NCBI GenBank assembly: GCA_910575795.1
Contig: CAJTGE010000003.1
Location: forward strand, 167,695 to 231,694
DNA: 64,000 bases
Direction of reading: 5' to 3'
Source of the DNA: Clostridiaceae bacterium
GTDB taxonomy: Bacteria; Bacillota; Clostridia; Lachnospirales; Lachnospiraceae
Part shown: piece by piece, positions 24,116 to 31,883 of the stretch
Numbering within the stretch: the first letter of the stretch is position 1
How the letters are laid out: each line of letters starts with the position of its first letter
Position numbers and translations under genes: made by a program
The notes under the pieces: model-generated
Told to the model about the DNA's origin: nothing
What the model saw: the letters and a program-made list of their open reading frames with translations, nothing else
Database searches by the model: none

Positions 24116-24535
24116 TTACTCCCTTTCTTTACTCAGCAACCAGAAGAACCGTCTGTACAAGTCGTAGTAGACATCTTTGCAGCACGGAATATTATACCTT
24201 ACCCGCAATATGTCATAAGAACAACCCTCTGTTACCCCATGTAAAATATAACTTGCCAGTTCTTCGTCCGTATCCTCTGCGACATCCTCTATCATTGCTA
24301 TTCGCTCTGCTAAGTACGCTTTTGTAACGGCGCATCTGGCAGTTGGATCACTCACTACATTGAGCTTAGCAAGTATTGGATTATCGTTCGGTCTCTTGCT
24401 CAGCCCATCCAACACCCCATACGCTTTCTTCCATGCAGGATACTGCAAACAAAAATGTTTCAGCTCATAATAACGGTGGCGGTCAATCCAGTATTTATTC
24501 TTTTCCGAAAGTTCAGGTCTTATAGTCGTACTCAT
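24116..24535 (-). CDS. ArpU-like phage regulator, 139 aa
   Basis: ATG at 24535 after AAAGGAGAAAAAGT. NKYWIDRHRYYELKHFCLQYP, then DPTARCAVTKAYLAERIAMIE, EELASYILHGVTEGCSYDIL and DVYYDLYRRFFWLL. This pattern is common near integrases in Firmicute phages and ICEs and resembles ArpU/sigma-like regulators with a C-terminal HTH. Its start overlaps the excisionase-like gene stop by 4 bases. Confidence 0.65.
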   Translation of the reverse strand: MSTTIRPELSEKNKYWIDRHRYYELKHFCLQYPAWKKAYGVLDGLSKRPNDNPILAKLNVVSDPTARCAVTKAYLAERIAMIEDVAEDTDEELASYILHGVTEGCSYDILRVRYNIPCCKDVYYDLYRRFFWLLSKERE

Positions 24536-24780
24536 ACTTTTTCTCCTTTCCAAAGATATCCGGTTTGCTCGTACAGCAATTTGGGTGAGATATAGAAGTT
24601 AATCCGTCCCAGCTTGCTGTTCATTTCTTCGATCTTGGTTACGAGTTGACCATTCCTTGTGGCTTTTCCAATCGGAAGCCAGCCGGAAATAATGCCAGCT
24701 CGTACCCAGGAAGCGTCTTTACCGTATACTTTGGCGGCGACCGCGACCGGTACAGAACCAGTTTGAAATATGGCGTCCAT
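24532..24780 (-). CDS. xis: excisionase-like DNA-binding protein, 82 aa
   Basis: ATG at 24780 after AAAGGAGGACTGT. DAIFQTGSVPVAVAAKVYGKD, WVRAGIISGWLPIG and the end INFYISPKLLYEQTG fit the winged-helix excisionases/DNA-binding proteins next to phage integrases. It is the first gene of the leftward transcript, opposite to the integrase. The symbol is by role and position only. Confidence 0.65.
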   Translation of the reverse strand: MDAIFQTGSVPVAVAAKVYGKDASWVRAGIISGWLPIGKATRNGQLVTKIEEMNSKLGRINFYISPKLLYEQTGYLWKGEKV

Positions 24781-24839
24781 ACAGTCCTCCTTTAAAATGT
24801 TTTTCCAAAATCTCACCCCGGGAATTTTTCGGATTTTGT

Positions 24840-24878
24840 ATGTTAAGGCTATCAGAAAAACATGTCACCTGCGTACTG
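24840..24878 (-). promoter_or_regulatory. leftward early promoter and operator
   Basis: GTGACA (24863-24868) and TAACAT (24840-24845) with a 17-base spacer on the minus strand, reading into the excisionase-like gene. CAGTACGCAGGTGAC overlaps the -35 and recurs at 23148-23162. Confidence 0.55.
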
Positions 24879-24927
24879 TATTTAATCTAGGTTAGAAATA
24901 AGGAAAACTTTAGCAAGAAAATATAAA

Positions 24928-24964
24928 TGTAGGAGTTGACAATTCCTACACTATTTATTATAAT
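24928..24964 (+). promoter_or_regulatory. integrase promoter with palindromic operator
   Basis: TTGACA (24936-24941), 17-base spacer, TATAAT (24959-24964): a consensus sigma-A promoter. TGTAGGA and TCCTACA form an inverted repeat (24928-24950) centred on the -35, so a dimeric regulator, or the integrase itself, could block it. Confidence 0.8.
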
Positions 24965-24991
24965 GCAGACGTGGAAGGAGAGTGATGCACA

Positions 24992-26227
24992 ATGCTAATG
25001 CAATGCCCTGAATGCGAATTACAAGTAAGCGATAAAGCGACATTCTGTCCGCACTGTGGATACCCTATACAGCCGGACGTAAAACCGAGGAAACCTCGAA
25101 ACAAGAATAATAAGAGAAGAAGATTGCCAAACGGGTTCGGACAAATTAGCGAGATTAAGAACCGGAATCTCCGGAATCCTTACCGGGCTATGATTACCGT
25201 CGGCAAGACAGCGACTGGCAGACCAATTTGTAAACCGTTGAAACCGGAATCCTATTTTCCTACATACAACGATGCATATGCGGCTCTTGTAGAATATAAC
25301 AAGAACCCTTACGACTTGCAGCCTGCTATTACCATGCAGGAACTCTACGACAAATGGTTCCCAGAGTATGAGAAAACCGTAAAAGACTCAAAGGCTGCCG
25401 AGAATGCCTGGGAATATTGCTCTGCTGTTTACACTATGAGAGTGATGGACGTTCGTGCCAGACACATCAAAGGATGCATGGAAGAAGGTGTTGCAGTCGT
25501 CAAAGGTGTTGAACAGACTCCAACCGCAACTATGAAGAACAAAATCAAGTCGCTATTTAACTTGATGCTGGATTATGCTTTGGAATATGAAATCGTGGAT
25601 CGGAATTACTCACGAACTTTTAAACTTCCTGATGAAGTTGTAAAAGAGTGTCACAATGTCAAGCGAGAACATATTGCTTTTTCGGAAGATGAGATAGAGC
25701 TTTTGTGGAACCACGTGGATGATAAGAAAGGCATAGACATTCTCCTGATTCAGTGTTATTCCGGATGGCGTCCGCAGGAACTTGGATTGATTGAACTAGC
25801 GAATGTGGATTTAACAGAGGGAACATTTAAAGGCGGTATGAAAACCGAGGCTGGAAGTGAACGGATAGTTCCAATTCATAGTAAGATTCGTTCTTTGGTG
25901 GAAAAGAAATACAAAGAGGCTGAAGAACTTGGCAGTAAGTATTTACTGAACTGGATTGACCCAAACGCCCGAAACAAGAAAAATATAAAATTGACCTACA
26001 ACCGTTACACAAAAGCTTTTGATTTGATACGAACTGAATTAAATCTGAATCCAGAGCATAGACCACATGACGGTAGAAAACACTTTGTAACAATGGCAAA
26101 GAAATACGGAGTGGATGAGTACGCCATCAAATACATGGTCGGCCACAAGATTGCAGACATTACAGAAAAGGTTTACACCCAAAGAGAATTCGACTGGTTG
26201 AAAACAGAAATTGAAAAAATAAAATAG
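24992..26227 (+). CDS. int: tyrosine site-specific integrase
   Basis: 411 residues. N-terminal zinc ribbon CPECELQVSDKATFCPHCGYP (residues 4-24), a basic AP2/arm-type domain (RRLPNGFGQISEI...), a SAM-like core-binding domain (ITMQELYDKWFPEYEK), and a catalytic domain with Arg in YSGWRPQELGLI, His-x-x-Arg in HRPHDGRKHF, His in GHKIADITEKV and the nucleophile in VYTQRE. GGAAGGAGAG precedes the ATG. The zinc ribbon in front of the arm domain is less common than in Tn916-type integrases. It should catalyse insertion and excision of the left element. Confidence 0.9.
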   Translation: MLMQCPECELQVSDKATFCPHCGYPIQPDVKPRKPRNKNNKRRRLPNGFGQISEIKNRNLRNPYRAMITVGKTATGRPICKPLKPESYFPTYNDAYAALVEYNKNPYDLQPAITMQELYDKWFPEYEKTVKDSKAAENAWEYCSAVYTMRVMDVRARHIKGCMEEGVAVVKGVEQTPTATMKNKIKSLFNLMLDYALEYEIVDRNYSRTFKLPDEVVKECHNVKREHIAFSEDEIELLWNHVDDKKGIDILLIQCYSGWRPQELGLIELANVDLTEGTFKGGMKTEAGSERIVPIHSKIRSLVEKKYKEAEELGSKYLLNWIDPNARNKKNIKLTYNRYTKAFDLIRTELNLNPEHRPHDGRKHFVTMAKKYGVDEYAIKYMVGHKIADITEKVYTQREFDWLKTEIEKIK

Positions 26228-26304
26228 GATGTTATAATGGCGAAAGAAAGTAAAGCCGCAGTTACTTGAAAGGAGAAGTCTATTAAAGAGAGGAGGCGAA
26301 TAGC

Positions 26305-26472
26305 TTGACAAATTATCGACAATATTATAAGCCAAGGAAAGACTTTCACCCTGTTTCTTTTTGGCATAGAGAAAACGATAAGACAGAAAGAGTTCACACA
26401 CCCTATAACTCTTATTACGATCTCAACAAATGCGATAATGACAGCCCCATTTTAAATGTCAAGTTCGTATGA
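26305..26472 (+). CDS. small protein, 55 aa (TTG start)
   Basis: Frame TTG ACA AAT TAT ... ending AAGTTCGTATGA, preceded by GAGAGGAGGCGAATAGC. The product is aromatic and basic (TNYRQYYKPRKDFHPVSFW). It lies directly downstream of the integrase inside the inverted repeat. Unknown; it may belong to the element's right end. Confidence 0.5.
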   Translation: MTNYRQYYKPRKDFHPVSFWHRENDKTERVHTPYNSYYDLNKCDNDSPILNVKFV

Positions 26473-26484
26473 TTCACACAAAAA

Positions 26485-26517
26485 GGAGATAGTTGTTACC
26501 AGCAACCGTCTCCTTTT
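26485..26517 (+). terminator. Rho-independent terminator
   Basis: GGAGA...GTTG-TTAC-CAGCAAC..TCTCC followed by TTTTCC, closing the integrase and 53-aa gene transcript. Confidence 0.7.
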
Positions 26518-26552
26518 CCTCTCTTTAATAGACTTCTCCTACTTGCATTATA

Positions 26553-26606
26553 TGTAGGAATAGCAGTATAGGAGTGGTGCAGGAATAAAATAGGAGTTAC
26601 CTACAT
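26553..26606. promoter_or_regulatory. cluster of TAGGA boxes, candidate attachment arm sites
   Basis: Within 54 bases: TGTAGGAAT, TATAGGAGT, GCAGGAAT and ATAGGAGTT followed by ACCTACA. The same TGTAGGAGTT/TCCTACA words occur at the integrase promoter. Repeats on the far side of int are typical of integrase arm-type sites. The core attachment sequence cannot be fixed without the other end of the element. Confidence 0.4.
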
Positions 26607-26777
26607 TTTTCTGCTTTTTACCACTCTTAACCACTTCGACAATCCCGTATTTATGCGGCTTTAGAAGCCGTTAAGGGTGTAGTGAGATTTTATTGTGTAA
26701 TTTCCCTATAATTTCAAAAACAGCCTCATTGCATAAAACAGTGGGAATGATTAAAATAAAAACAGGAGGTATCGAAT

Positions 26778-27257
26778 ATGGCGAATGAAGATAAAAAGGA
26801 TTTTAATGCTATGCTGCATGACAGTAAAGATATGCCAAAGTTTCAAATAATCACTGATGAAAAGAGTATTGAAAAATATGGCGGAAATAAAATGTACTTT
26901 GCACCGCCGATTGAATACGATAAGGCAATGAAAAAAATCCCGTATGGAAAAGTAATCACAGTTGGAAAGATTCGCGAATACTTTGCCAAACAAAATGGAG
27001 CAGATTTTACAGAGCCGATTACGGCGGGAATTTTTACATCGATTGCAGCATGGGCGAGTTACCAGCGTTCAGATGATGAAACCCCTTATTGGAGGACTTT
27101 AAAAGCCAATGGTGAATTGAATTCTAAATATCCCGGCGGCATTAAGGCGCAAAAAGAAAAGCTGGAGGCAGAAGGACATACGATTATACAGAAGGGAAGA
27201 ACCAATATAAGGTATTTTGTAAAGAATTATGATAAGGTTCTTTATGAATTAAGCTGA
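26778..27257 (+). CDS. MGMT/ATL-family protein
   Basis: 159 residues. PYGKVITVGKIREYFA, TAGIFTSIAAWASY and PYWRTLKANGELNSKYPGG are the DNA-binding half of the alkylguanine alkyltransferase fold; the active-site PCHR is replaced by PYWR, so it lacks the acceptor cysteine as in alkyltransferase-like proteins. It would bind damaged DNA rather than repair it directly. AGGAGGTATCGAAT upstream. It probably belongs to the chromosome or to an older element. Confidence 0.75.
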   Translation: MANEDKKDFNAMLHDSKDMPKFQIITDEKSIEKYGGNKMYFAPPIEYDKAMKKIPYGKVITVGKIREYFAKQNGADFTEPITAGIFTSIAAWASYQRSDDETPYWRTLKANGELNSKYPGGIKAQKEKLEAEGHTIIQKGRTNIRYFVKNYDKVLYELS

Positions 27258-27404
27258 GTCCCGATTTATGCAATCAAACAACTGTGTGCCCTTCTGTCAG
27301 AGAATGCCAGAGAAAGGAGGGAATCACCGAAATCTTTTCCTTTACCAGGCGGCTCTTAAAAAATAATCTTACCAGCCGAATGCAGTACAATTTATGATTT
27401 GGGA

Positions 27405-27444
27405 ATGATATTGGTGACTGGGAGAACCCGGTCACCAATATCAT
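27405..27444. terminator. long hairpin between convergent genes
   Basis: ATGATATTGGTGAC and GTCACCAATATCAT are perfect arms around a 12-base loop. It sits between the MGMT-like gene and the DUF2461 remnant on the opposite strand, so it may end both transcripts, although no T run is evident. Confidence 0.45.
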
Positions 27445-27472
27445 TATGAATCACCTCTATAAAAAAATCCCT

Positions 27473-28115
27473 TTATCTTGCAGGCATCTGAAAATCTTTC
27501 AATGCCTGGTTAAGAAAATCATTGAAGGGTTTCATAATCTGAAACAGCCGTACTGCCTCTGCCAGAAACCGTTCCCCGTCAGCGACCATATCATCACTGA
27601 CCGGATATTCCAGATACCAGCTTCTAAACTTCAAAAACTCCGCTTGCGGCTGCTCTCTGTCATAACCGGCGGGCCATTTTTCAGTGCGGTTTCCTGCACG
27701 GAAAACTCCTTCTGGAACTCAGGATTATGAAGGATACTCTCCCATTCTCCGCCATTTGCCGCAATATGGTTCCGGATCATGGAAGTGGCATCTTTAAACG
27801 AAGCCGCAAACAGCCCACCGCCAAAGAAGGACTGTCCCCCTGGTTTGATCATCAGATAGTATCCGACCGGCACAGGCAGTTTCCCCCCAAGGCCGATATG
27901 CGCCTGGAATGCCGGGTTATAAGGTGACTTGTCATGGCTGAAACGGGTATCCCTCACCAGCTTAAAAGTCAGCTCTTTCGCCTCTCCGGGCAAAATGCTT
28001 CTGTCAAATTTTCCAATCTGCAAAACCAACCCCTGCACCAGCGCCTCAAACTGGGCATTTGCCTCTTTGTATTCTGCCTTGCTGGCTGGAAATAAAGCTG
28101 CGCGGGATTGATCCG
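27473..28115 (-). pseudogene. DUF2461 (TIGR02453) gene, frameshifted and 5'-truncated
   Basis: The frame to 27631 encodes FKLVRDTRFSHDKSPYNPAF, YYLMIKPGGQSFFGGGLF, then ALKNGPPV and a premature end. One base later the frame continues correctly as GYDREQPQAEFLKFRSWYL and LFQIMKPFNDFLNQALKDFQ to a TAA at 27473. The 5' part is fused without a start to the end of the sigma-factor remnant (about 28105), a deletion junction. Confidence 0.75.
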
Positions 28116-28835
28116 ATGACTCTGAATGGCATAGTTCACCCTGTCTGCACAGCGGCAGTTTTCCTTCCCGTATTCCCCCAGAAAATCCGCCATCTTTTTA
28201 CGCACCCTTGACAGACGCTGGCGGTAGGCCTCCGGCGTGATGCCCAGGATATCCCCGGCAATGCGGCTGTCCACATGGAACATGGTTCCAAGAATGAAAA
28301 TACAGCGGCTCTCGGTATCCAGGCACTGCAGCATCACATTGGTACAGGACAGCTTCAATTCTTCCGCGAGGATTGCCTGCTCCACATTCTGGGTCAAATC
28401 CGGTACATCCTCTGTCCTAGCATTTTTGATGTCATCCCCATAGAATTCAAATCTTAAAGGAAACCGGGCAAACATATGCTTTTTGTAGTCCTTGAGGTGA
28501 TTAACCGCAATACGGAATACTCAGGTGGAGAAGGAACTCCCCCCTTTAAAGGATGACAGATGGGACATGACCTTTAAGAGAATGTCCTGAGAGGCATCCT
28601 CCGCATCCGGAAAGGTCCCCAGCATCCGGAGGGACAGGTTGAATACCAGATCCTGTACACTGAGCATTACCGTCTCAAGGGACGGCTTGTCTCCCGCGGT
28701 GGCTTTTTGAATCAGTTCCAGTAATTCTTCGTTGGTAAATGGATTTATAGGTCCTCTTTTCTGAAATGCGAATGAGATTTGTAACAGAAGGTTTACAGAA
28801 AATCTTTTCATTCCTGTGCATAAATTTTGCGGCAC
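28106..28835 (-). pseudogene. RNA polymerase sigma factor (ECF-like), nonsense mutation
   Basis: The 5' part reads TNEELLELIQKATAGDKPSL, RMLGTFPDAEDASQDILLKV, FKGGSSFST, then TGA (28521-28523) where the family has Trp, then continues in frame with VFRIAVNHLKDYKKHMFARF and IAGDILGITPEAYRQRLSR (region 4 HTH). A single G-to-A type change would explain the stop. The expected start codon is also doubtful (ATA after AGAGGACC). The 3' end runs into DUF2461 sequence. Confidence 0.75.
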
Positions 28836-29204
28836 TCCTGTGCAAAATTTTCTCCGTATGTTTAATTAGACTGTATCGTTCCCTCTGTGTGACAGAAAAA
28901 TTTATTTTTTAATTCAAAGAACATTTGCCATATTTTCAACCTGTTTCATAACTTTTCGGAAGACATCAAGACCGTACCGCGGGGGATGACTGTTCTTGAT
29001 CAGGTAAGCCTTAATATAATAGTATAACCTTGCGGCGCATCTATTCAAGTGGACATATGCGGAAATACCTTTAACGATTTAATTTGCCATTATTTATTCG
29101 CTGCTGTACTGGTTATGGAGCAAGGATATCAGAGAAAAGCACCGGGCAACAGGCTCGGTGCTTTTCCCAAAAGGGTAATTTATACCCTGGCTGTCTGAAA
29201 ACAG
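28836..29204. other. intergenic region with bidirectional hairpin
   Basis: No complete gene. On the minus strand a short frame (…IKAYLIKNSHPPRYGLDVF…, ending at about 28918) looks like the tail of a lost gene. At 29131-29167 AAAAGCACCGGGC-AACA-GGCTCGGTGCTTTT forms a strong terminator that works in both directions; it marks the left end of the conjugative-element genes. Confidence 0.5.
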
Positions 29205-29855
29205 CTATTTTCTATAATAATGTACATAGAGATTATAATTCTGAAACTGGGTGATCATCCGCAGCCAGATATATAAACAACTTGTTTCTGAATACAGATT
29301 AAATTCCATCGGGCTGCTGGTTGGTTCTGCCAGCATACAAAACCGCCGCATGGTATCCAGCGTTTTAAACTCTTTCATACAAAACAAAGCTGCTTGAAAT
29401 TGATCGATTTCCTGGGTCAGATGCCTGGGTGTCGCTTCTTTTTGGCAGTGGTTCCATGTAGTCCACCATCTGTATCCGTCATAATCTGAGCGGGAACAGG
29501 CAATCTTACACGTCTCCTTTTCCTTATTGTGGAAAATATCAGGAAAAGCACAGTCCGAAGTAAGAGTGGGATTTTTGCTTTCAGGTAAATCCTTTAATCT
29601 TACATCCTCAATTCCATACCAGCATTGAAATGGAAGGACAACCTTTCCGGCATCCCGAAAGGCTTCATCGGTTCCGCATTGGTGGCAAACGTGGATATCA
29701 GCATGACGGCTTAATGGATTGATGAGAAGCTGGCTGTCCAGCGGATTTCCACAGCGGAGGCATTTGGGTATCTGCCCGACACGGTTTGAAAACCACTTTT
29801 TATCTTCTTTCCATAATGCTTCCAGCATATTCTTAGGGTATGATTCAATTTTCAT
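29205..29855 (-). CDS. zinc-ribbon hypothetical protein, 216 aa
   Basis: CLRCGNPLD and CHQCGTDEA form a zinc ribbon near residues 35-65; the middle reads VLPFQCWYGIEDV, and the end is Trp/Tyr rich (CLYIWLRMITQFQNYN). A conserved cargo-type protein of Lachnospiraceae conjugative elements as far as I recall; function unknown. GGGAGAATGTACG precedes the ATG. Confidence 0.6.
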   Translation of the reverse strand: MKIESYPKNMLEALWKEDKKWFSNRVGQIPKCLRCGNPLDSQLLINPLSRHADIHVCHQCGTDEAFRDAGKVVLPFQCWYGIEDVRLKDLPESKNPTLTSDCAFPDIFHNKEKETCKIACSRSDYDGYRWWTTWNHCQKEATPRHLTQEIDQFQAALFCMKEFKTLDTMRRFCMLAEPTSSPMEFNLYSETSCLYIWLRMITQFQNYNLYVHYYRK

Positions 29856-29886
29856 CGTACATTCTCCCTGCTTTCATGTAACGGTT

Positions 29887-30261
29887 TTATGCGCTGTATC
29901 TTTTCTTCCAGTCATCAAGATAAGCAGAATACCCTTCCGGGTCGATTTCCTGCAAGATTTCCGGCCGGAACCGGTATTCCGGATACTGGCAGAATCCGCT
30001 CTGTGCATATGTACCGGTAGGAATTGCCAGCCCATGCCGTATAATCCATGCAAGGATTTCTTCGCCATTATTATTCGTATCAATAAAGGCGCAGTTCTGT
30101 GGACGGACGGATTCCAGATTGACCGTCAGGACATTCCACGGCTCCGGCTCCCCATTTTCCCAGGAGGTCATTGTGACAGCAAGATTACCTTCCATATATG
30201 AGGTGACATTCAGCTGAATCTTATAGGTGGTTCCATGTTTCTCCAGGTCAAAAGTTTTCAT
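29887..30261 (-). CDS. DUF4313 protein
   Basis: 124 residues from ATG 30261 (AAAGGAGACCAT upstream). Pattern: LEKHGTTYKIQLNVTSYMEG, AVTMTSWENGEPEPWNVLTVN, AFIDTNNNGEEILAWI, SGFCQYPEYRF. This matches DUF4313, a family common in conjugative elements of gut Firmicutes. Role unknown. Confidence 0.75.
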   Translation of the reverse strand: MKTFDLEKHGTTYKIQLNVTSYMEGNLAVTMTSWENGEPEPWNVLTVNLESVRPQNCAFIDTNNNGEEILAWIIRHGLAIPTGTYAQSGFCQYPEYRFRPEILQEIDPEGYSAYLDDWKKRYSA

Positions 30262-30286
30262 ATGGTCTCCTTTCTTTGTGTTCATT

Positions 30287-30820
30287 TTATGCTGCTGTTT
30301 TTGGCCTGTCTTGAGCCGGAAGCAGGATTACCCCTTTTTCCACCTCTGCAGGCGTCCATGTGTTGTTTTTCCACATACAGCCGCTTGCCTCATTGTAAAA
30401 CTTGGGCGCTTTGGGCGGATTTCCGAAACATTCCTCATCCAGATACAGGCAGATATGCCTGTCATAAAAGGGGATAAGCACCTGGCGAATCTGCTCTTTC
30501 AGTGCCAGCGCAAGCTGGTCGATTTCCGCAATATCCTGGCGCTTAAAAGCGGCAGCAGAAATCTGTTTCAGAATGCCGGACTGGTCAATAGTTGACTGGA
30601 TCAGCGGCTGTGCTTCATTCATAAAGTCTGCACGGATACGGATATTCTCTAATGTGATCTGTTTTACATAAGCTGTAGCCGTAGTGCTGATATTGTGCCG
30701 TAACTCGTCAAAAGGCTTTTTATATCTGGTTTTCAACACCTCCAGGGATGCCACGGCAAGGTTTCTCTTCAAAAGGTCAAGATATTCTTCCAGAGCTTTT
30801 CGTAATTCAGTGCTTTCCAT
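30287..30820 (-). CDS. helical ICE protein, 177 aa
   Basis: ATG at 30820 after GGAGGAATTTT. Largely helical N-terminus (TELRKALEEYLDLLKRNLAV) and a C-terminal segment YNEASGCMWKNNTWTPAEVEKG. No family recognised; conserved by position among the ICE genes. Confidence 0.55.
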   Translation of the reverse strand: MESTELRKALEEYLDLLKRNLAVASLEVLKTRYKKPFDELRHNISTTATAYVKQITLENIRIRADFMNEAQPLIQSTIDQSGILKQISAAAFKRQDIAEIDQLALALKEQIRQVLIPFYDRHICLYLDEECFGNPPKAPKFYNEASGCMWKNNTWTPAEVEKGVILLPAQDRPKTAA

Positions 30821-30854
30821 AAAATTCCTCCAATCGTTTGAAATAAAATCTCCC

Positions 30855-31403
30855 TTAAAAATCATCTTCCCAGGGCAGCAGGGCGCCTTTTGCAGGATAT
30901 GGGGAACTGCTGTTTGCCACGGAGGGTCCCGGCTGTTCTGTTTTCGTTTCTTCTGCTTTTTTCTCCGCGGCATTTTGATGCCTGCGGACGGTGAGTGTCA
31001 GGGCATCTTCCCCCACATCATCAGAACGCTGTTTCTTTGCCTGTTTTTTACGGCATTTTTCCACAGCGGCAGCGTAATCATAGCCGATGGCCGTCTGGTA
31101 TTTCTCCGCAATCTCTCTCAGCTTTCCGGCCTGGTATTCATAGGTGGCTTTGTGAAACCCTGTCAGGTTCCACTGTTCACATACAAGATCCAGCATGCGG
31201 GTGTAATCCATAAGTGCGTTAATGGTTTTCAGGATGTCACCGTAGCAGGTTTTCAGCTCATGGGAACCATCCACATCTGCATAAGAGAGTGTAAGCTCCT
31301 GCTTCAGATATTCGTCGATTTCCATCGGGTGCGCCAGTACTTGCTCATAAATCTCCCTGGGAAGTTCCGGCATATTTGTGGATGCGGTGCTCTCATTATT
31401 CAT
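30855..31403 (-). CDS. hypothetical ICE protein, 182 aa
   Basis: Start at ATG 31403, overlapping the preceding gene by 8 bases. MPELPREIYEQVLAHPMEID, then a helical core (ILKTINALMDYTRMLDLVCE, FHKATYEYQAGKLREIAEKY) and a Lys-rich, low-complexity end (WEDDF). Unknown role. Confidence 0.55.
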   Translation of the reverse strand: MNNESTASTNMPELPREIYEQVLAHPMEIDEYLKQELTLSYADVDGSHELKTCYGDILKTINALMDYTRMLDLVCEQWNLTGFHKATYEYQAGKLREIAEKYQTAIGYDYAAAVEKCRKKQAKKQRSDDVGEDALTLTVRRHQNAAEKKAEETKTEQPGPSVANSSSPYPAKGALLPWEDDF

Positions 31404-31818
31404 CCGGCGCACCTCCTGCCTGTGGCGGCATTGCAAGCCCGCTGACAATCATCTGAACAGCGGTGCGGTATCCACAGCAATAGGACTGTTCTGCTATGGC
31501 GCTGTTTCTCTCGGAAACTGCCCTCTGGTACTGTTCAAAAAGCTTTTTGGACTGGCCCAGGGCTGGAAGCAGGGCCTTTTCTGCTTCCTTTACGTTCTGA
31601 TCCAGTCTGGAGGGAACTGTAACGCATCCATAGATGTCCGGTTCATAGTTCCCGTAAAAGAGATTATGTAAAAAATCAGGTGTTCCCATATCTGCCAGCT
31701 GTATAGCCGCAGGAGCAGGCTTTGACAGGGCAGCGGCGATTTCCCGGAGAGCGCCTATGAGTTCCGGCAGTTGATGATTGAAGAATATACTGCCCATTTT
31801 TGTTTCATGAAAATTCAT
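31396..31818 (-). CDS. hypothetical ICE protein, 140 aa
   Basis: ATG at 31818 after AAAGGAGGATCACAA. Mostly helical (LIGALREIAAALSKPAPA; QNVKEAEKALLPALGQSKKL), ending QAGGAPDE. No family recognised; coupled to the next gene by overlap. Confidence 0.55.
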   Translation of the reverse strand: MNFHETKMGSIFFNHQLPELIGALREIAAALSKPAPAAIQLADMGTPDFLHNLFYGNYEPDIYGCVTVPSRLDQNVKEAEKALLPALGQSKKLFEQYQRAVSERNSAIAEQSYCCGYRTAVQMIVSGLAMPPQAGGAPDE

Positions 31819-31883
31819 TTGTGATCCTCCTTTCGTTGTTCCGCCCCTGTTTTCAGGGTATCGTAATATGTTCCTGTGGTGTT

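Larger units (their letters stand above)
26271..26540. repeat. 23-bp perfect inverted repeat around a small gene
   Basis: 26271-26293 and 26518-26540 are exact reverse complements (AGGAGAAGTCTATTAAAGAG and 3 more). The left arm reaches into the ribosome site of the 53-aa gene between them, so pairing in RNA would hide it; the right arm lies just after that gene's terminator. Confidence 0.7.
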
